64,000 nt of DNA. It comes from Hymenopellis radicata. Its lineage: Eukaryota; Basidiomycota; Agaricomycetes; Agaricales; Physalacriaceae. Of the stretch, positions 1-10,273 are shown one piece after another. The notes below the pieces were generated by a model, which was given only the letters and a program-made list of their open reading frames with translations, searched no databases and was not told the origin of the DNA. Within the stretch, counting starts at the first letter, position 1; each line of letters starts with the position of its first letter. Made by a program: the position numbers and the translations under genes. The DNA lies in contig JADNRX010000019.1 in the NCBI GenBank assembly GCA_015501595.1, positions 248,001-312,000 on the forward strand. The letters run 5' to 3'.

Positions 1-647
1 AATGACTCGCAAATATTTAGATCTATATTTAAACTAAATTTACGAATTTTTTGCAGAGCAAATGGTCCGCAACGTCTCGAGAACGAGACGTGCACGATTA
101 TCCTGCCCGATCCGGCAATCCGGGCCGAGTCCCGAAGCGACGCGTCAGCGTCTGATCGAGTGTTATTTCTTTCTTCTGAACCACCACCACGACCACCACG
201 ACTACCCAGGGAGTGACGATTGTCGCTCCCGCTGCTCTGACGATTATCAGGCAGCCTGTGGGGTGTGGATTTGGCTCTGGCTCTGTGCCGGGCCTGCTGC
301 TGCTGGCTCTGCGCCAGTAGCAAATCTTGAGGACGACTTCCGTCGCTCGACTTCAAGTCGGCGACGATGACAATGGCGCTCGACTCTAAGTCGGCGTCCA
401 TATAAATGGAGACCGACTTCTATAAATGGAGACCGACTTCACGTCGTCTTCATGGAAACGTGGACGCGACGCGTAAGCCCCAGCAAGTGGGCAGTATTCG
501 ACGATGATGGCAATGACACGACGACCGAGATGGACGGCGATGAGAAGGAGGAGGAGGAGGATGCAACATGATGAGGAGGAGGAGGTGAGGGGTCGGATGA
601 TGTGAGAGGACGTGTCGACGCCGCAACCGCCACCACCACCACCACCA
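1..647. repeat. low-complexity, gene-free stretch with a 20-bp tandem repeat
   Basis: No convincing gene is visible. At 401-440 a 20-bp unit (tataaatggagaccgacttc) occurs twice in a row, and variants of 'cgactt(c/t)aagtcg' surround it. A GAG/GAT-rich stretch (about 500-600) and a CAC trinucleotide run (about 629-650) give spurious open frames full of Val, Trp, Ser or Pro. The CAC run is where the next inverted repeat begins. Confidence 0.6.
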
Positions 648-2899
648 CACCCAATGCAGTACCCTTAACTAGTTTCAGCCCTATCTAGCAGGGCACCGAA
701 ATACATTATAAGTTGTATTTAGATGCCTGCGACTTAGAGTCTAAACTAGTTTCAGGCCACCTACCTATAATAATAGGGCCCTCCAGAGCGCCTTCCTAAT
801 AGGGAGGGCTCACCCGGGGGTGGCCTGCTGCCTGGCCCAGGATCTATAAATAGGTCTAGGATCTGGTAGGGTTCTGCAGGGTCTACTGATAGGGAGATTA
901 GATATTGATGGGATGTGGGGAATGTGCCTGGGATTGATGGATTGATGGATGGGATCTAGGATGGGTGGGGAATGCCCTTTGTGGCGCATTTTTGATTAGG
1001 TCAGCATTAGGCTGCATGGGGTGGGCATTGATGAATGCTGCTGTAGGGGATGGCTGTTGGGGTGATGAAAACCTTTTTTATAGTTTTTTGGGCTGGGAAT
1101 CCAATGGTATAAACCATTTTGCGATAGCTTCAAAACTGGAGGAGATATTAGAGGTACAAAAATGCGCCACACTTCTAGTAGGCTTTGTACATAGCCTATA
1201 GCCTTGGGACTTTGATACCCTTTAGAGGTACTATAGAGCGATGTCTGATATCAGTTTCAGGTCATTTCATCAAAGGGTTCAAGAGATATGTCAGGATGAC
1301 TGCTCCAGGGCCACCAGGGATATAGCACAGGATCCTACAATCCTGGAAGCCTAGGACTTGGCTACATCGTTTATAGTAGTAATAGACCTCTATTTATGAT
1401 ATAGATAGTGTCCCCAACCCAGTAGTCCATGTATAGATAGGTCCCCAATGCTGTTTTAAGCATTTTCGCATTTTTGGTTATTTAACATAGAGATACCTCT
1501 CTAAATTGTACTGGGCTACCTTTAGACATTTATTTACAACCTTTTTGCAAAAGGAACCATGTCATTTGGTGAAGGGACCTATGTTCTAGAGGTCAGTCTT
1601 CCTCCCCACCGGAGTTTTGATCAAAATTCCCACGCTCTAGAGGGAGGATCGTCCACTCAATTTAACGTGTCTCACACATGCTACTGCCTTCATTTCTTCT
1701 GCAGGACGTGTATATATGTTATATATATGATCTCCCAGTATCAGACCAGTAGATTAATGAAGTAATCAGGTCAAGAGACCCGATTACTTCATTAAATTAC
1801 TAGTTTGAGGCCTAGAGATCATACATATAACATATATACACGTCCTACAGAAGAAATGAAGGCAGTAGCATGTGTGAGACACGTTAAATTGAGTGGACGA
1901 TCCTCCCTCTAGAGCGTGGGAATTTTGATCAAAACTCCGGTGGGGAGGAAGACTGACCTCTAGAACATAGGTCCCTTCACCAAATGACATGGTTCCTTTT
2001 GCAAAAAGGTTGTAAATAAATGTCTAAAGGTAGCCCAGTACAATTTAGAGAGGTATCTCTATGTTAAATAACCAAAAATGCGAAAATGCTTAAAACAGCA
2101 TTGGGACCTATCTATACATGGACTACTGGGTTGGGGACACTATCTATATCATAAATAGAGGTCTATTACTACTATAAACGATGTAGCCAAGTCCTAGGCT
2201 TCCAGGATTGTAGGATCCTGTGCTATATCCCTGGTGGCCCTGGAGCAGTCATCCTGACATATCTCTTGAACCCTTTGATGAAATGACCTGAAACTGATAT
2301 CAGACATCGCTCTATAGTACCTCTAAAGGGTATCAAAGTCCAAGGCTATAGGCTATGTACAAAGCCTACTAGAAGTGTGGCGCATTTTTGTACCTCTAAT
2401 ATCTCCTCCAGTTTTGAAGCTATCGCAAAATGGTTTATACCATTGGATTCCCAGCCCAAAAAACTATAAAAAAGGTTTTCATCACCCCAACAGCCATCCC
2501 CTACAGCAGCATTCATCAATGCCCACCCCATGCAGCCTAATGCTGACCTAATCAAAAATGCGCCACAAAGGGCATTCCCCACCCATCCTAGATCCCATCC
2601 ATCAATCCATCAATCCCAGGCACATTCCCCACATCCCATCAATATCTAATCTCCCTATCAGTAGACCCTGCAGAACCCTACCAGATCCTAGACCTATTTA
2701 TAGATCCTGGGCCAGGCAGCAGGCCACCCCCGGGTGAGCCCTCCCTATTAGGAAGGCGCTCTGGAGGGCCCTATTATTATAGGTAGGTGGCCTGAAACTA
2801 GTTTAGACTCTAAGTCGCAGGCATCTAAATACAACTTATAATGTATTTCGGTGCCCTGCTAGATAGGGCTGAAACTAGTTAAGGGTACTGCATTGGGTG
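648..2899. repeat. 2.25-kb near-perfect inverted repeat (fold-back element)
   Basis: The left arm (about 648-1767) and right arm (about 1782-2899) are reverse complements over about 1.1 kb, with only a few mismatches and single-base indels. They are separated by a spacer of about 14 bp (around 1768-1781). The left end reads cacccaatgcag and the right end its complement. The flanks share a 7-bp direct repeat (accacca, 641-647 and 2900-2906) that could be a target-site duplication, although the left side is a CAC run, which weakens this. Both arms hold the same 78-codon frame (965-1201 on plus, 2346-2582 on minus) purely through the symmetry; I recognise no protein in it. It is most simply a fold-back or MITE-like transposon, or an inverted duplication. 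A palindromic assembly artefact cannot be excluded. Confidence 0.9.
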
Positions 2900-3039
2900 A
2901 CCACCATTCCCCATCACCACTTCCCTCACTTCTCTACCATCTTCCCCACTCTCCTACCATCACTCCCATCCCATCCTCATGCCCAGCTGACTGTCCCTGT
3001 GCCATTGCCCGGGGATGCTCGCTGAGCATGAATACTGGA

Positions 3040-3240
3040 AGGTGATGGACTCGCGAGTACTCACAAGTATCCGAGATGACTCGGACTCATGGTGAGTACT
3101 CGCGAGTGGACTCGCGATGACTCGTGAGTCATCGCGAGTCGAGTCCGACGCGAGTCTGAACTGGACTTCGTTTTGCCTGAGTACTCGCGTCACGAGTCGC
3201 GAGTCTGACTCGCGTCGGACTCGTTGAGGTCTCTAGTTCA
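3040..3240. repeat. cluster of GACTCGCGAGT-type short palindromes
   Basis: About 200 bp are built from variants of gactcgcgagt and gagtactcgcgag in both orientations. They include a 32-bp imperfect palindrome at 3109-3140 whose halves pair except at the centre. There is no coding signal; the open frames here are by-products of the repeat. Confidence 0.75.
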
Positions 3241-3287
3241 GAGGCTCAGGTTCGGGTATCGGTCCGCTGACCCGAACCCGACCCACG

Positions 3288-3540
3288 CTATTCACTAAGG
3301 ATCATACGCCTTGTTGTGGAAACAGGGACGGTCTGCGTAGAGATCGGCACGAGTGGCAGATACTTGCGGGTGCCGGCAAGTATTTCGATCACCCGGGTGG
3401 TGCCGCACCCGGCATCCGGGTAGCAAGTATCTGTTTCCCACGGGTGGTGACGCAGGTGGCGAGTATGGCTTTGCCGAGGCAAGTACTTGTGCCAAGTACT
3501 TGCCTCATACCTGCATATAGGTAGATACAAATTTTATAGA
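3288..3540. repeat. CAAGTACTTG / CACCCGGGTG repeat cluster, copy 1
   Basis: The stretch alternates caagtacttg, gcaagtatt and acccgggtgg words, each self-complementary, spaced about 20-40 bp apart. The same vocabulary recurs at 4440-4650, including 'gagtatggctttg' versus 'agatatggctttgg'. It is not coding. Confidence 0.7.
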
Positions 3541-4400
3541 ATTTATTCAAATTTATTTGAGCTTGAATGAGCCCAACGTCGTTGAGAAACGACCTGGTCG
3601 AAGAAATTCCGCGATCGCCGAGATCGCCGAGTGTCCCGGCAGTTGCCGGATAACTGATCAGATCCTTGCTCTTTCGCTCTTACCATCAGAGCACGACCTT
3701 TGTGTCGTGCTCGTCGGCCCCAGAACTTCTTCTGGGGCTTAATCTACTTCTCCTCTTCGTGTTCTGTTGCTTTTGTGGTGCAGTTTGGCTTCGCGCCGGC
3801 TGCTGCGCCCTCGGATACGTTCCGGGGCGCATTTTGGTGCTCGTCTGCACGACGGCACTCTTTCGTACGGATCTGGACGGCGTAAGCCCTCAGGACGAGG
3901 CCGCCTTGCTATAGGACGTCGCCCACGGGATTGACTTGGCTCAGCGCCGGCCGCTGCGCCCTCGGATGCATTCCGGGGTGCTTTCTTTGCGTTTGTCTTC
4001 GGGACGGCGCTACCTGGACCGCCCGGGACTACAATACGGCACAGGCGTGCAGACGTTAACTGCGCTCACGGAGGAGAAGTCAGACGACGGGCTGGATGGC
4101 GTTGCGGACGCGTCCAGCCCCAAACGGTGCGCGTTTCCCTGCTTGTAATTAATTCTACTTACTTCATCGTCCCGCAGGCGCCATCTCTCTGCTCCAGACA
4201 TCACCATCCCCCCGCCGTACCTCCACCTCGGGTTACTCGCCGCCAGTAACACAGCTTCCATGGATCTCCTCCTCTTCCACCGACATCTCGCCCAATACCG
4301 TCGCCTACGGCCTCCTCACCATCCTCTCGCGGCCCGTGCGTGTCCACATCTCGTTAGTGCAAACTAACGAATGTGTGAACACCCACGGAATGCATCATGC
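3541..4400. repeat. GC-rich intergenic DNA with a direct repeat
   Basis: No gene is recognised. A module reading gcgccggc(t/c)gctgcgcc followed by ctcggat(a/g)c(g/a)ttccgggg(c/t)gc occurs near 3796 and again near 3944, so a segment of about 40 bp is duplicated about 148 bp apart. The remainder gives short unrelated open frames on both strands. Confidence 0.45.
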
Positions 4401-4439
4401 ACGTTGAATGCCCCCGCGCAATTGCTCGGGGGACGTCAG

Positions 4440-4650
4440 CGGGCATGAAAAACTCTCAACAATGGCAGTACTTTGCGCAAGTACTTGCACACCCGGATAC
4501 TCCAAGTACTTGGCAAGTACTTCACCCGCGGGTCAAGTACCCGCGGGTGGCAAGTATTTTGATGGGTGCCAGATATGGCTTTGGCAGCACGAATACTTGC
4601 CTCCCGGGTGGCAGATGCACCCGGGTGGACACTCGTGCCTATCTCTAGGT
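4440..4650. repeat. CAAGTACTTG / CACCCGGGTG repeat cluster, copy 2
   Basis: A second cluster of the same self-complementary words as at 3288-3540. It includes caagtacttggcaagtactt, acccgcgggt repeated twice and cacccgggtgg. The shared words and the shared 'atggctttg' core mark both clusters as copies of one repeat family. Confidence 0.7.
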
Positions 4651-6410
4651 CTGCGCAGTCTGCGCGGTGCTGGATCTTATTTTCTACTTGGTGTTTATGC
4701 ACAACAACTTTCATTTAGCTCCCAGCATCACTCTCACGAAGGTGTATTCGAACTGTTTGCAGTGAGCGATGTGCATCTCTACGTGATGCTTAGCTCCTCC
4801 GTGCTGAGGAGTTTCCTCATCACTCCACTAGATCCTGAACTCAAGATTACGAGTGGCCAACGGAAAGATAGGACAATACGCAGATTCCGCAGACACGACA
4901 CTATCAATTCATGTTTCGTCTGAACATCCGCCGGCTCCTCTCCGCATCAGCAGAGGCCATATAGTAGGTGCATATCCTCAGGAAGCAGTTCAACGGGTGG
5001 AGCTTGATGAAATGCCTTCAAATGTGGCAATTGACTTAGAAAGAAGTGTTGGAAGGAGAGTCCCCAGCCACGTGATTCCCGCCATCCCTCGCGCCGTGCC
5101 TGCCTCACGCCACATTATTGTTTCTACATATTTACCATTCTGTCAGTATTTAGGCTGTATCTACCCCTAAATACACCTTAGTTCTTGCCACCATCACTTC
5201 CTGTGTGCATCCTCCGTCGTAGCGCTGTTCATCCGCTTCCCGATGTCTCTATCTTCCAATAAGAAGGAGTGAAGATCGAAGTATGAATTATTTCACATAA
5301 GCGGTTGCTACTCTAACGTGTAACCTTCAGAAACCATTCATCTGGGCGACTCATCTGAAGCACTCTGATTCAGGTAACTTTCCTTCCTCAGGAACATTGG
5401 AAGTAGACTATAGTTGTGATGGTGGCGGACGAATGGACTCGTGTTTCTTAAATAAAAGCTAGGCTTTAAATTTCGTCGTCAACTTGTGACAGGAAGACAC
5501 GCATAACGGCAGCCACTCAAGTCCAATCACTGGCATAAACAATTCAAATCGTTTCACTCCGTACGGGAACCTTGTTTCTGCAAAATGTCCCTTCAAGGAG
5601 TCAGTTGACCCAAGTGACTGCTGCACTCCACCGCCCAACGGTATCAGAACTGTATTCTCACCCGTGCATCACCGAGTCTCCAAGAGTTTATTATTGTATG
5701 AGAGTTCAGTAAGCAGATTTCGATAATGGGAGGGATTTCAGAACTTGCGAAATCCAGGCTTTGAAGTGTGCGGGTTTCTTCTTGTCGTTACTGTTTGTCC
5801 AGTCAGTGTGGCGTCTTCTAACCTCAGGCTTTGGCGCTGGCCTCGTGGGTCTTTCTGCCCGAGTTCTGTATTCGTGGAAGAGTAGGTGACGACGGCGGAC
5901 GCGCTCCAAGGTAGGCCGACGGCAAAGTCACATTACGATCAGCAGGTGCCGCCGGAAAAGGGTTTTTTTTAGTTGCCTCCGCACCTCACTGACAGTCGTG
6001 TCGTGGATTTTAATTTCAACGCTCATCCAGCCTTAAGGCTGGACCATGCTGGCCAACGCGTGCTTTCAATAAGTGCGACCTACTTTTAAGGAGATTGCCT
6101 CATTGCGCTTGCACGCTCGACGTCCACGTTCTCAGTGCTCTGATAGAGAGGGTATCTCCAGTTTTAGGAATGATCGCAATACAATGTATCCATGCTATTG
6201 AGTTTACTTACTATCTGTAGATGGTTGTTGATGTGACTCGGTCAGACGAGCTTTCGTCGGACATTGTGCGCGTAGGCTTCGCCTTTCTCGGTCTTGTTTT
6301 CACACCAACTCCTCATCAGAGGAGCTCCATTTGCTGTAGGTCTTCTTTAGTGTCATTCTATGCTTATTGATAATGTCTATTATTGCACAGGAGTCCCTTC
6401 AATCGACCGT
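4651..6410. other. 1.76 kb without a recognisable gene
   Basis: Open frames are short (the longest extends from the repeat to 4923; another is 4853-5170) and match nothing I recognise. The composition is mixed and there are no clear splice-linked exons. The last bases before 6411 (ending aatcgaccgt) form the left flank of the retrotransposon. They do not continue the SWIM-domain frame found on the other side of the element. Confidence 0.5.
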
Positions 6411-6452
6411 TGATAGGCAGTGTAGGAATACACCACAGAAAATAACACAACA

Positions 6453-8324
6453 CATCAGTAAGTTAGCATGTGCGTGGCTGGCATGGCGACATGCTGATTA
6501 TGTCGATTATGCAGCCACACATCCGCATAATGATATGAGGTACACCAGGTTTCCCATGCACCCTCGCATAATGAGTTATGTCACTGCCATGCTCAGTCTA
6601 TGCATACCAACCATGCCTGTTATGCATCCCTATGTACCATTCAGATACCTCGGAAATCAAAGAATGATTAAATGATATGCATTGGGTTGTATACAACAGG
6701 CAGGCAAAACGAGCTACAGCATGACAAGGAATACTAGAACTACAAGCACTAGACACCAACAGCACCGGAGAAAGCGACACGCGAGCTATTTACTGCAAAC
6801 CAAGACATCTGTAGAGGCAGTCAGCAACATCACGTTGTAGAAAAAGAAGAGACGTACTCCTGATACGCGCGACTTGACATCGTATCTCGTCATTGTTTCC
6901 TTCGCTCCATCATGTTCGCCATCTAACATAGCTTCAATGGTAATAACCCTTGTACCTGCTGGCTTGTAATCGACCATTGTGTATCGTCGATGCCCTAATA
7001 GTGCCCAGGGCGCAGTCATCGCCTACGCCAGTTCATATCATCATCCGCGCCACCTGATATTGGTCATCCCAATCTGGTATCAGTCGAGCGCATTGCGTAG
7101 TATCGCCCGTGTTGTCTTGAATCATCGTCTACGCCGTCTTGAATCGTTGCTCGTGCTCCTCGTATCGCCCACGCAGACAGTACCGTCGTCCAGGATATCA
7201 CCGCACCGCGGCTGCAGCAACGAAGGAAGAAATCTGTTAAGTCGGTCAGCAAAAGCACAATATTGAGTCAATAAAAAGACGCACCAACAACCTGTATTCC
7301 TATCCACCTGCTAAAGTCGTCATTCAGATGTGCTTGCATCGCTGGGTGCCATCGTCGTCCAAGCTTGATTGCGTCGTCGTCCATGCGTGGTTATATCGTC
7401 GTCCCGCTCACATGCGTGACACCGTCCGCGCTCTCATTGGTAGCATCGCGGGAGTACTTCATTGTTTGGTGGTGCCATGTCCGTGCTCTCGAGAATCGCA
7501 TCGTCGTCGTACTTGGTACTCGTCGCAGTCCAGGGGTCGTCCAGACAGTTCGTAGTCGCTGTGGTCCGTTCTTGGGTTCAGTGGGCACTAACACCCTCGT
7601 CACACGTCGTCTTCGGCGCTCCCTGGTCCCGTCGTCGTCCATGTTCCTCCGTCCAATGTCTTCTGCGCTGGCGTGAGTGTTCGGCACGCCTGGTGTAGTG
7701 TAGTCGTTACCTTGTGCAGGAATTTGGTTATCCCAGCGTTCGTCGGGCTCACGCTCCATATGTTCGTTGGGAAAACAGTCAGTGGGTTACTTGCGCCCGC
7801 GCCGGTGCCGATGTCCACGCTAGCGGAGAAGTCGTCGTCCAGGCGCTTACTATGGCTCCTTGTCGTCCCGAGCTTGGTGCTGCCTTGCGCGCACGCGGCG
7901 TGCTCGTCCAAGATCCGAGGTGGGTGCATAGGCGTAGAGAGGGAGCGAGCCTGGAGGGAAGGTGTCAAGAACGAAGGTGGCAGGAGGCAAGCCAGAACTG
8001 ACATCGGACTTCAAAAAAACGGAAACCGAACATGCACGTGCTTGAATGACGTGTGCGCACGGACCACGATCATCAACACAGTGCGGGTTCGCCGCGTCTT
8101 GAGTGCTGGCTCAAGTCGGCTTGCAGTCGGGTACGGAGGAAGACATGTACGGTGGAAGTCTGGATATTCATACATTCTACCGTTGTTCGACCCTCCCATG
8201 CCATGAGAAACATATGAGCATATTGGACATACACATCCTGGTAAGCATGGCTATGACATGGCTGAAAATTCCGCCATGCCACTTATGCTGATATGCGAGA
8301 TATACGCATGCTATCTTACTGATG
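6453..8324. mobile_element. 1.87-kb TIR DNA transposon nested in the LTR
   Basis: The ends are inverted repeats: catcagtaagttagcatg on the left and the complement of catcagtaagatagcatg on the right. Comparison with the uninterrupted right LTR shows a clean insertion inside an (AC)n run, with a 2-3 bp duplication (ca or cac) whose exact length the run hides. Subterminal zones are rich in catgc, gcatgg and cataat words on both sides. No transposase is recognised, so it is probably non-autonomous. A possible short spliced minus-strand fragment (about 6977 down to 6745) and CGTC/ATCGTC-rich sequence at 7050-7700 fill the middle. The superfamily is unknown. Confidence 0.82.
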
Positions 8325-9544
8325 CACACACACAAAACACAAATCAATAAAAGGTACTATACAAACACCAACAGACTGCTGCAGTCTGTCTGGACAAGTA
8401 AAAGGATCCGACCTTTAACACTCGTAACGAAATACAACTTTAGTCAAACACTCGTTGACTCAAAGAGGATCCAAATGGAAGGGTGAAGTGTACTTCATAA
8501 ACTACAGAAAGGCAAGTTCGAGGGAGCTAGGGTGTGCAGAACTTGTAAGGTTCCGGAAGAACGGAAAGGGCTTCCAACGTCTTAGCCGATAGCTTGGTTC
8601 ACAGGTACACGAGTTACGGGTTTAATCGTCTGCGCGTTGACCGTCTTGATCCAATCCACCTATAACTAACCGAGTGAGGTTCAAGTTCGTTCTTTGAGTA
8701 AAGATCCGCGGGGGCTTGATACACACACTAAGCTTGTCTGAACTTAACGTCTGAGGATTCTGCTCTTATATGAACCAAAAGCAGTTGCAAGCGTGGTGAC
8801 TTCAAGATTTCTTAAGTGGTCACGGAAAGGTTTTCTTGCTTCCGCCGTTTAGACTTCATCTAGGGACAAAGGGGCTTCAACAAGGTCTTTCCGAGTATAC
8901 ACAGTACTGTCTTAAAGAACACCAAGTAACACAACTTGTAGTTCACGGGGGTCTGAGTCTGAGTCTAAACTTAAACAGGTTCTTGGAAGCAATGTTTCCG
9001 AGTCAAAGATACACTTGTATTGGCTTGATAGGCTGTATACGGGAGTGCAGATTAACTACTGACTACGATGTTGAACAGTCCCTTTTATACTACGTACGGC
9101 TAAAGAATGGCGTAAGGCTACTTACTAACTACGGCTTATCTTTGTAGTATAACCGGAAGTATTTGAAATGTTTCCTGCGTAGAACCGAAAGTATAGCTCT
9201 GTTTCCGGTCCGTCGGACATCTGGAAGGGTACATTCCCGGATGTAGTCAAGGTAACACATGGACTGCACCAGGAACAGTATCTGGGCCTTTCGTTATCAA
9301 CCCAACTGTCCTGACTTGTCTGAGTGTAAGTCTTGCTTAGCCTAACAGTGTCTAATCTTGTCCCTAAGCGGAGGTTCAAGGTCTAAGTCTTAGGATTCTG
9401 TAGATACCCTGTACATGGTTCTTTGGAGTGGGTATGGTTCTGGGGTTGGAGATCCAGTAGATATACAGTTTCTCTTATCTCGGATGTAGCTGTGCCTGGT
9501 AGTTTTGGCACTGGGTCAAAGCTGAGCCTATTTGCAAAAGGTGC

Positions 9545-9564
9545 CTGCGGATAGCTATCCGCAG
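9545..9564. promoter_or_regulatory. 20-bp perfect palindrome in the 3' LTR
   Basis: ctgcggatagctatccgcag is perfectly self-complementary and is conserved in both LTRs (the other copy is at 25998-26017). It has the form CGG-N8-CCG, the inverted arrangement that dimeric fungal zinc-cluster proteins bind. A binding role is inference. Confidence 0.5.
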
Positions 9565-10123
9565 GGTGCTATCTGATCGGACTGTCTGTCCGGACGGAAG
9601 TATGGTGTGATTGTGGAGTATTTTGGGTTCTAGGTTTTCAGGGTTCGGGTGGTCCATGTGGGCCTCAAATACCGGATATGCAGGCATCCATAATGATCTA
9701 CCTTACTGTTTCTGTGCTCGTAGAGACGAATGAACGTTGTGTGCGCGGTTTTACTGTGTACCGGATAACTCGCAGTGTTTTCCGTGTCTGTGTGAAGTAC
9801 ACACGCTCCACGGAAGGGAATTTGTCCTTCCACAGGTTCAGAGAGTTATGATAAACCCGGTCGCCTTGAGTATTTGATATTCAGGTACATTCTGGAGATA
9901 CAGAAGCGTCCACGGAAGTTTTACGGAAGCATCCGCGGGTCCTTCCGGGGGCGTGATATCGCCACCTTGGAGTCTCTTCGCGTCCTAAAGAGAGTCTCCG
10001 TGAAGTTAGATAGTCTAACCTCAGTGTACTTCTGGGTTGTAAACGCGTCTAGTTCCGGTCTAGCACTTGTACAGAAATCGCAAAATGTAGCCATTCTGTG
10101 GCATAATTGTAACATGCATATCA

Positions 10124-10138
10124 TCTCCCCTTAACTTA
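10124..10138 (-). promoter_or_regulatory. polypurine tract
   Basis: On the minus strand the sequence directly before the 3' LTR start (TGATATGC) reads taagttaaggggaga. This purine-rich tract is the usual primer for plus-strand DNA synthesis in LTR elements. Confidence 0.75.
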
Positions 10139-10222
10139 GATGATATCGTCCGCGATATCCTTAATTGATCCGCGCAGACTAGTTCCTTTTGAACTCTCTT
10201 GCTGACCCTGATTCACAGGTGG

Positions 10223-10229
10223 TATAAAA
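10223..10229 (+). promoter_or_regulatory. TATA box of accessory gene A
   Basis: TATAAAA lies 45 nt before the ATG at 10274, just inside the 3' LTR. This suggests an independent antisense transcription unit. Confidence 0.5.
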
Positions 10230-10273
10230 CTTAGTCAACCGGCAAGGCCAACTTTCTGTACCATCCGTTCACC

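Larger units (their letters stand above)
6411..10123 (-). repeat. 3' LTR, interrupted by a nested TIR transposon
   Basis: This copy matches the LTR at 24887-26576: tgataggcagtgtaggaata at its left edge and ...catgcatatca at its right edge. Removing the insertion at 6453-8324 leaves about 1.84 kb. The remaining excess over the other LTR (about 150 bp, near 8880-9028) is a segment missing from the right copy. Scattered point differences show that the two LTRs have diverged since insertion. A perfect 20-bp palindrome (ctgcggatagctatccgcag) lies at 9545-9564. Confidence 0.92.

Noticed and set aside
965..1201. Identical 78-codon frames in the two arms of the palindrome (also 2346-2582)
   Set aside because: Their identity is a consequence of the inverted repeat. 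There is no recognisable domain, splice context or other evidence of coding.
3557..4261. Overlapping GC-rich frames as a coding gene
   Set aside because: Frames on both strands are of similar length with no motifs, and an internal direct repeat explains part of them.
7673..8206. 177-codon plus-strand frame inside the nested TIR element as a transposase
   Set aside because: It shows no DDE/D motif, zinc finger or family likeness, overlaps frames on the other strand of similar length, and has biased CGTC-rich composition.
8325..8345. The CACACACA/AACAC run as a telomeric or satellite array
   Set aside because: It is a short AC run that is part of the LTR and occurs identically in the other LTR.
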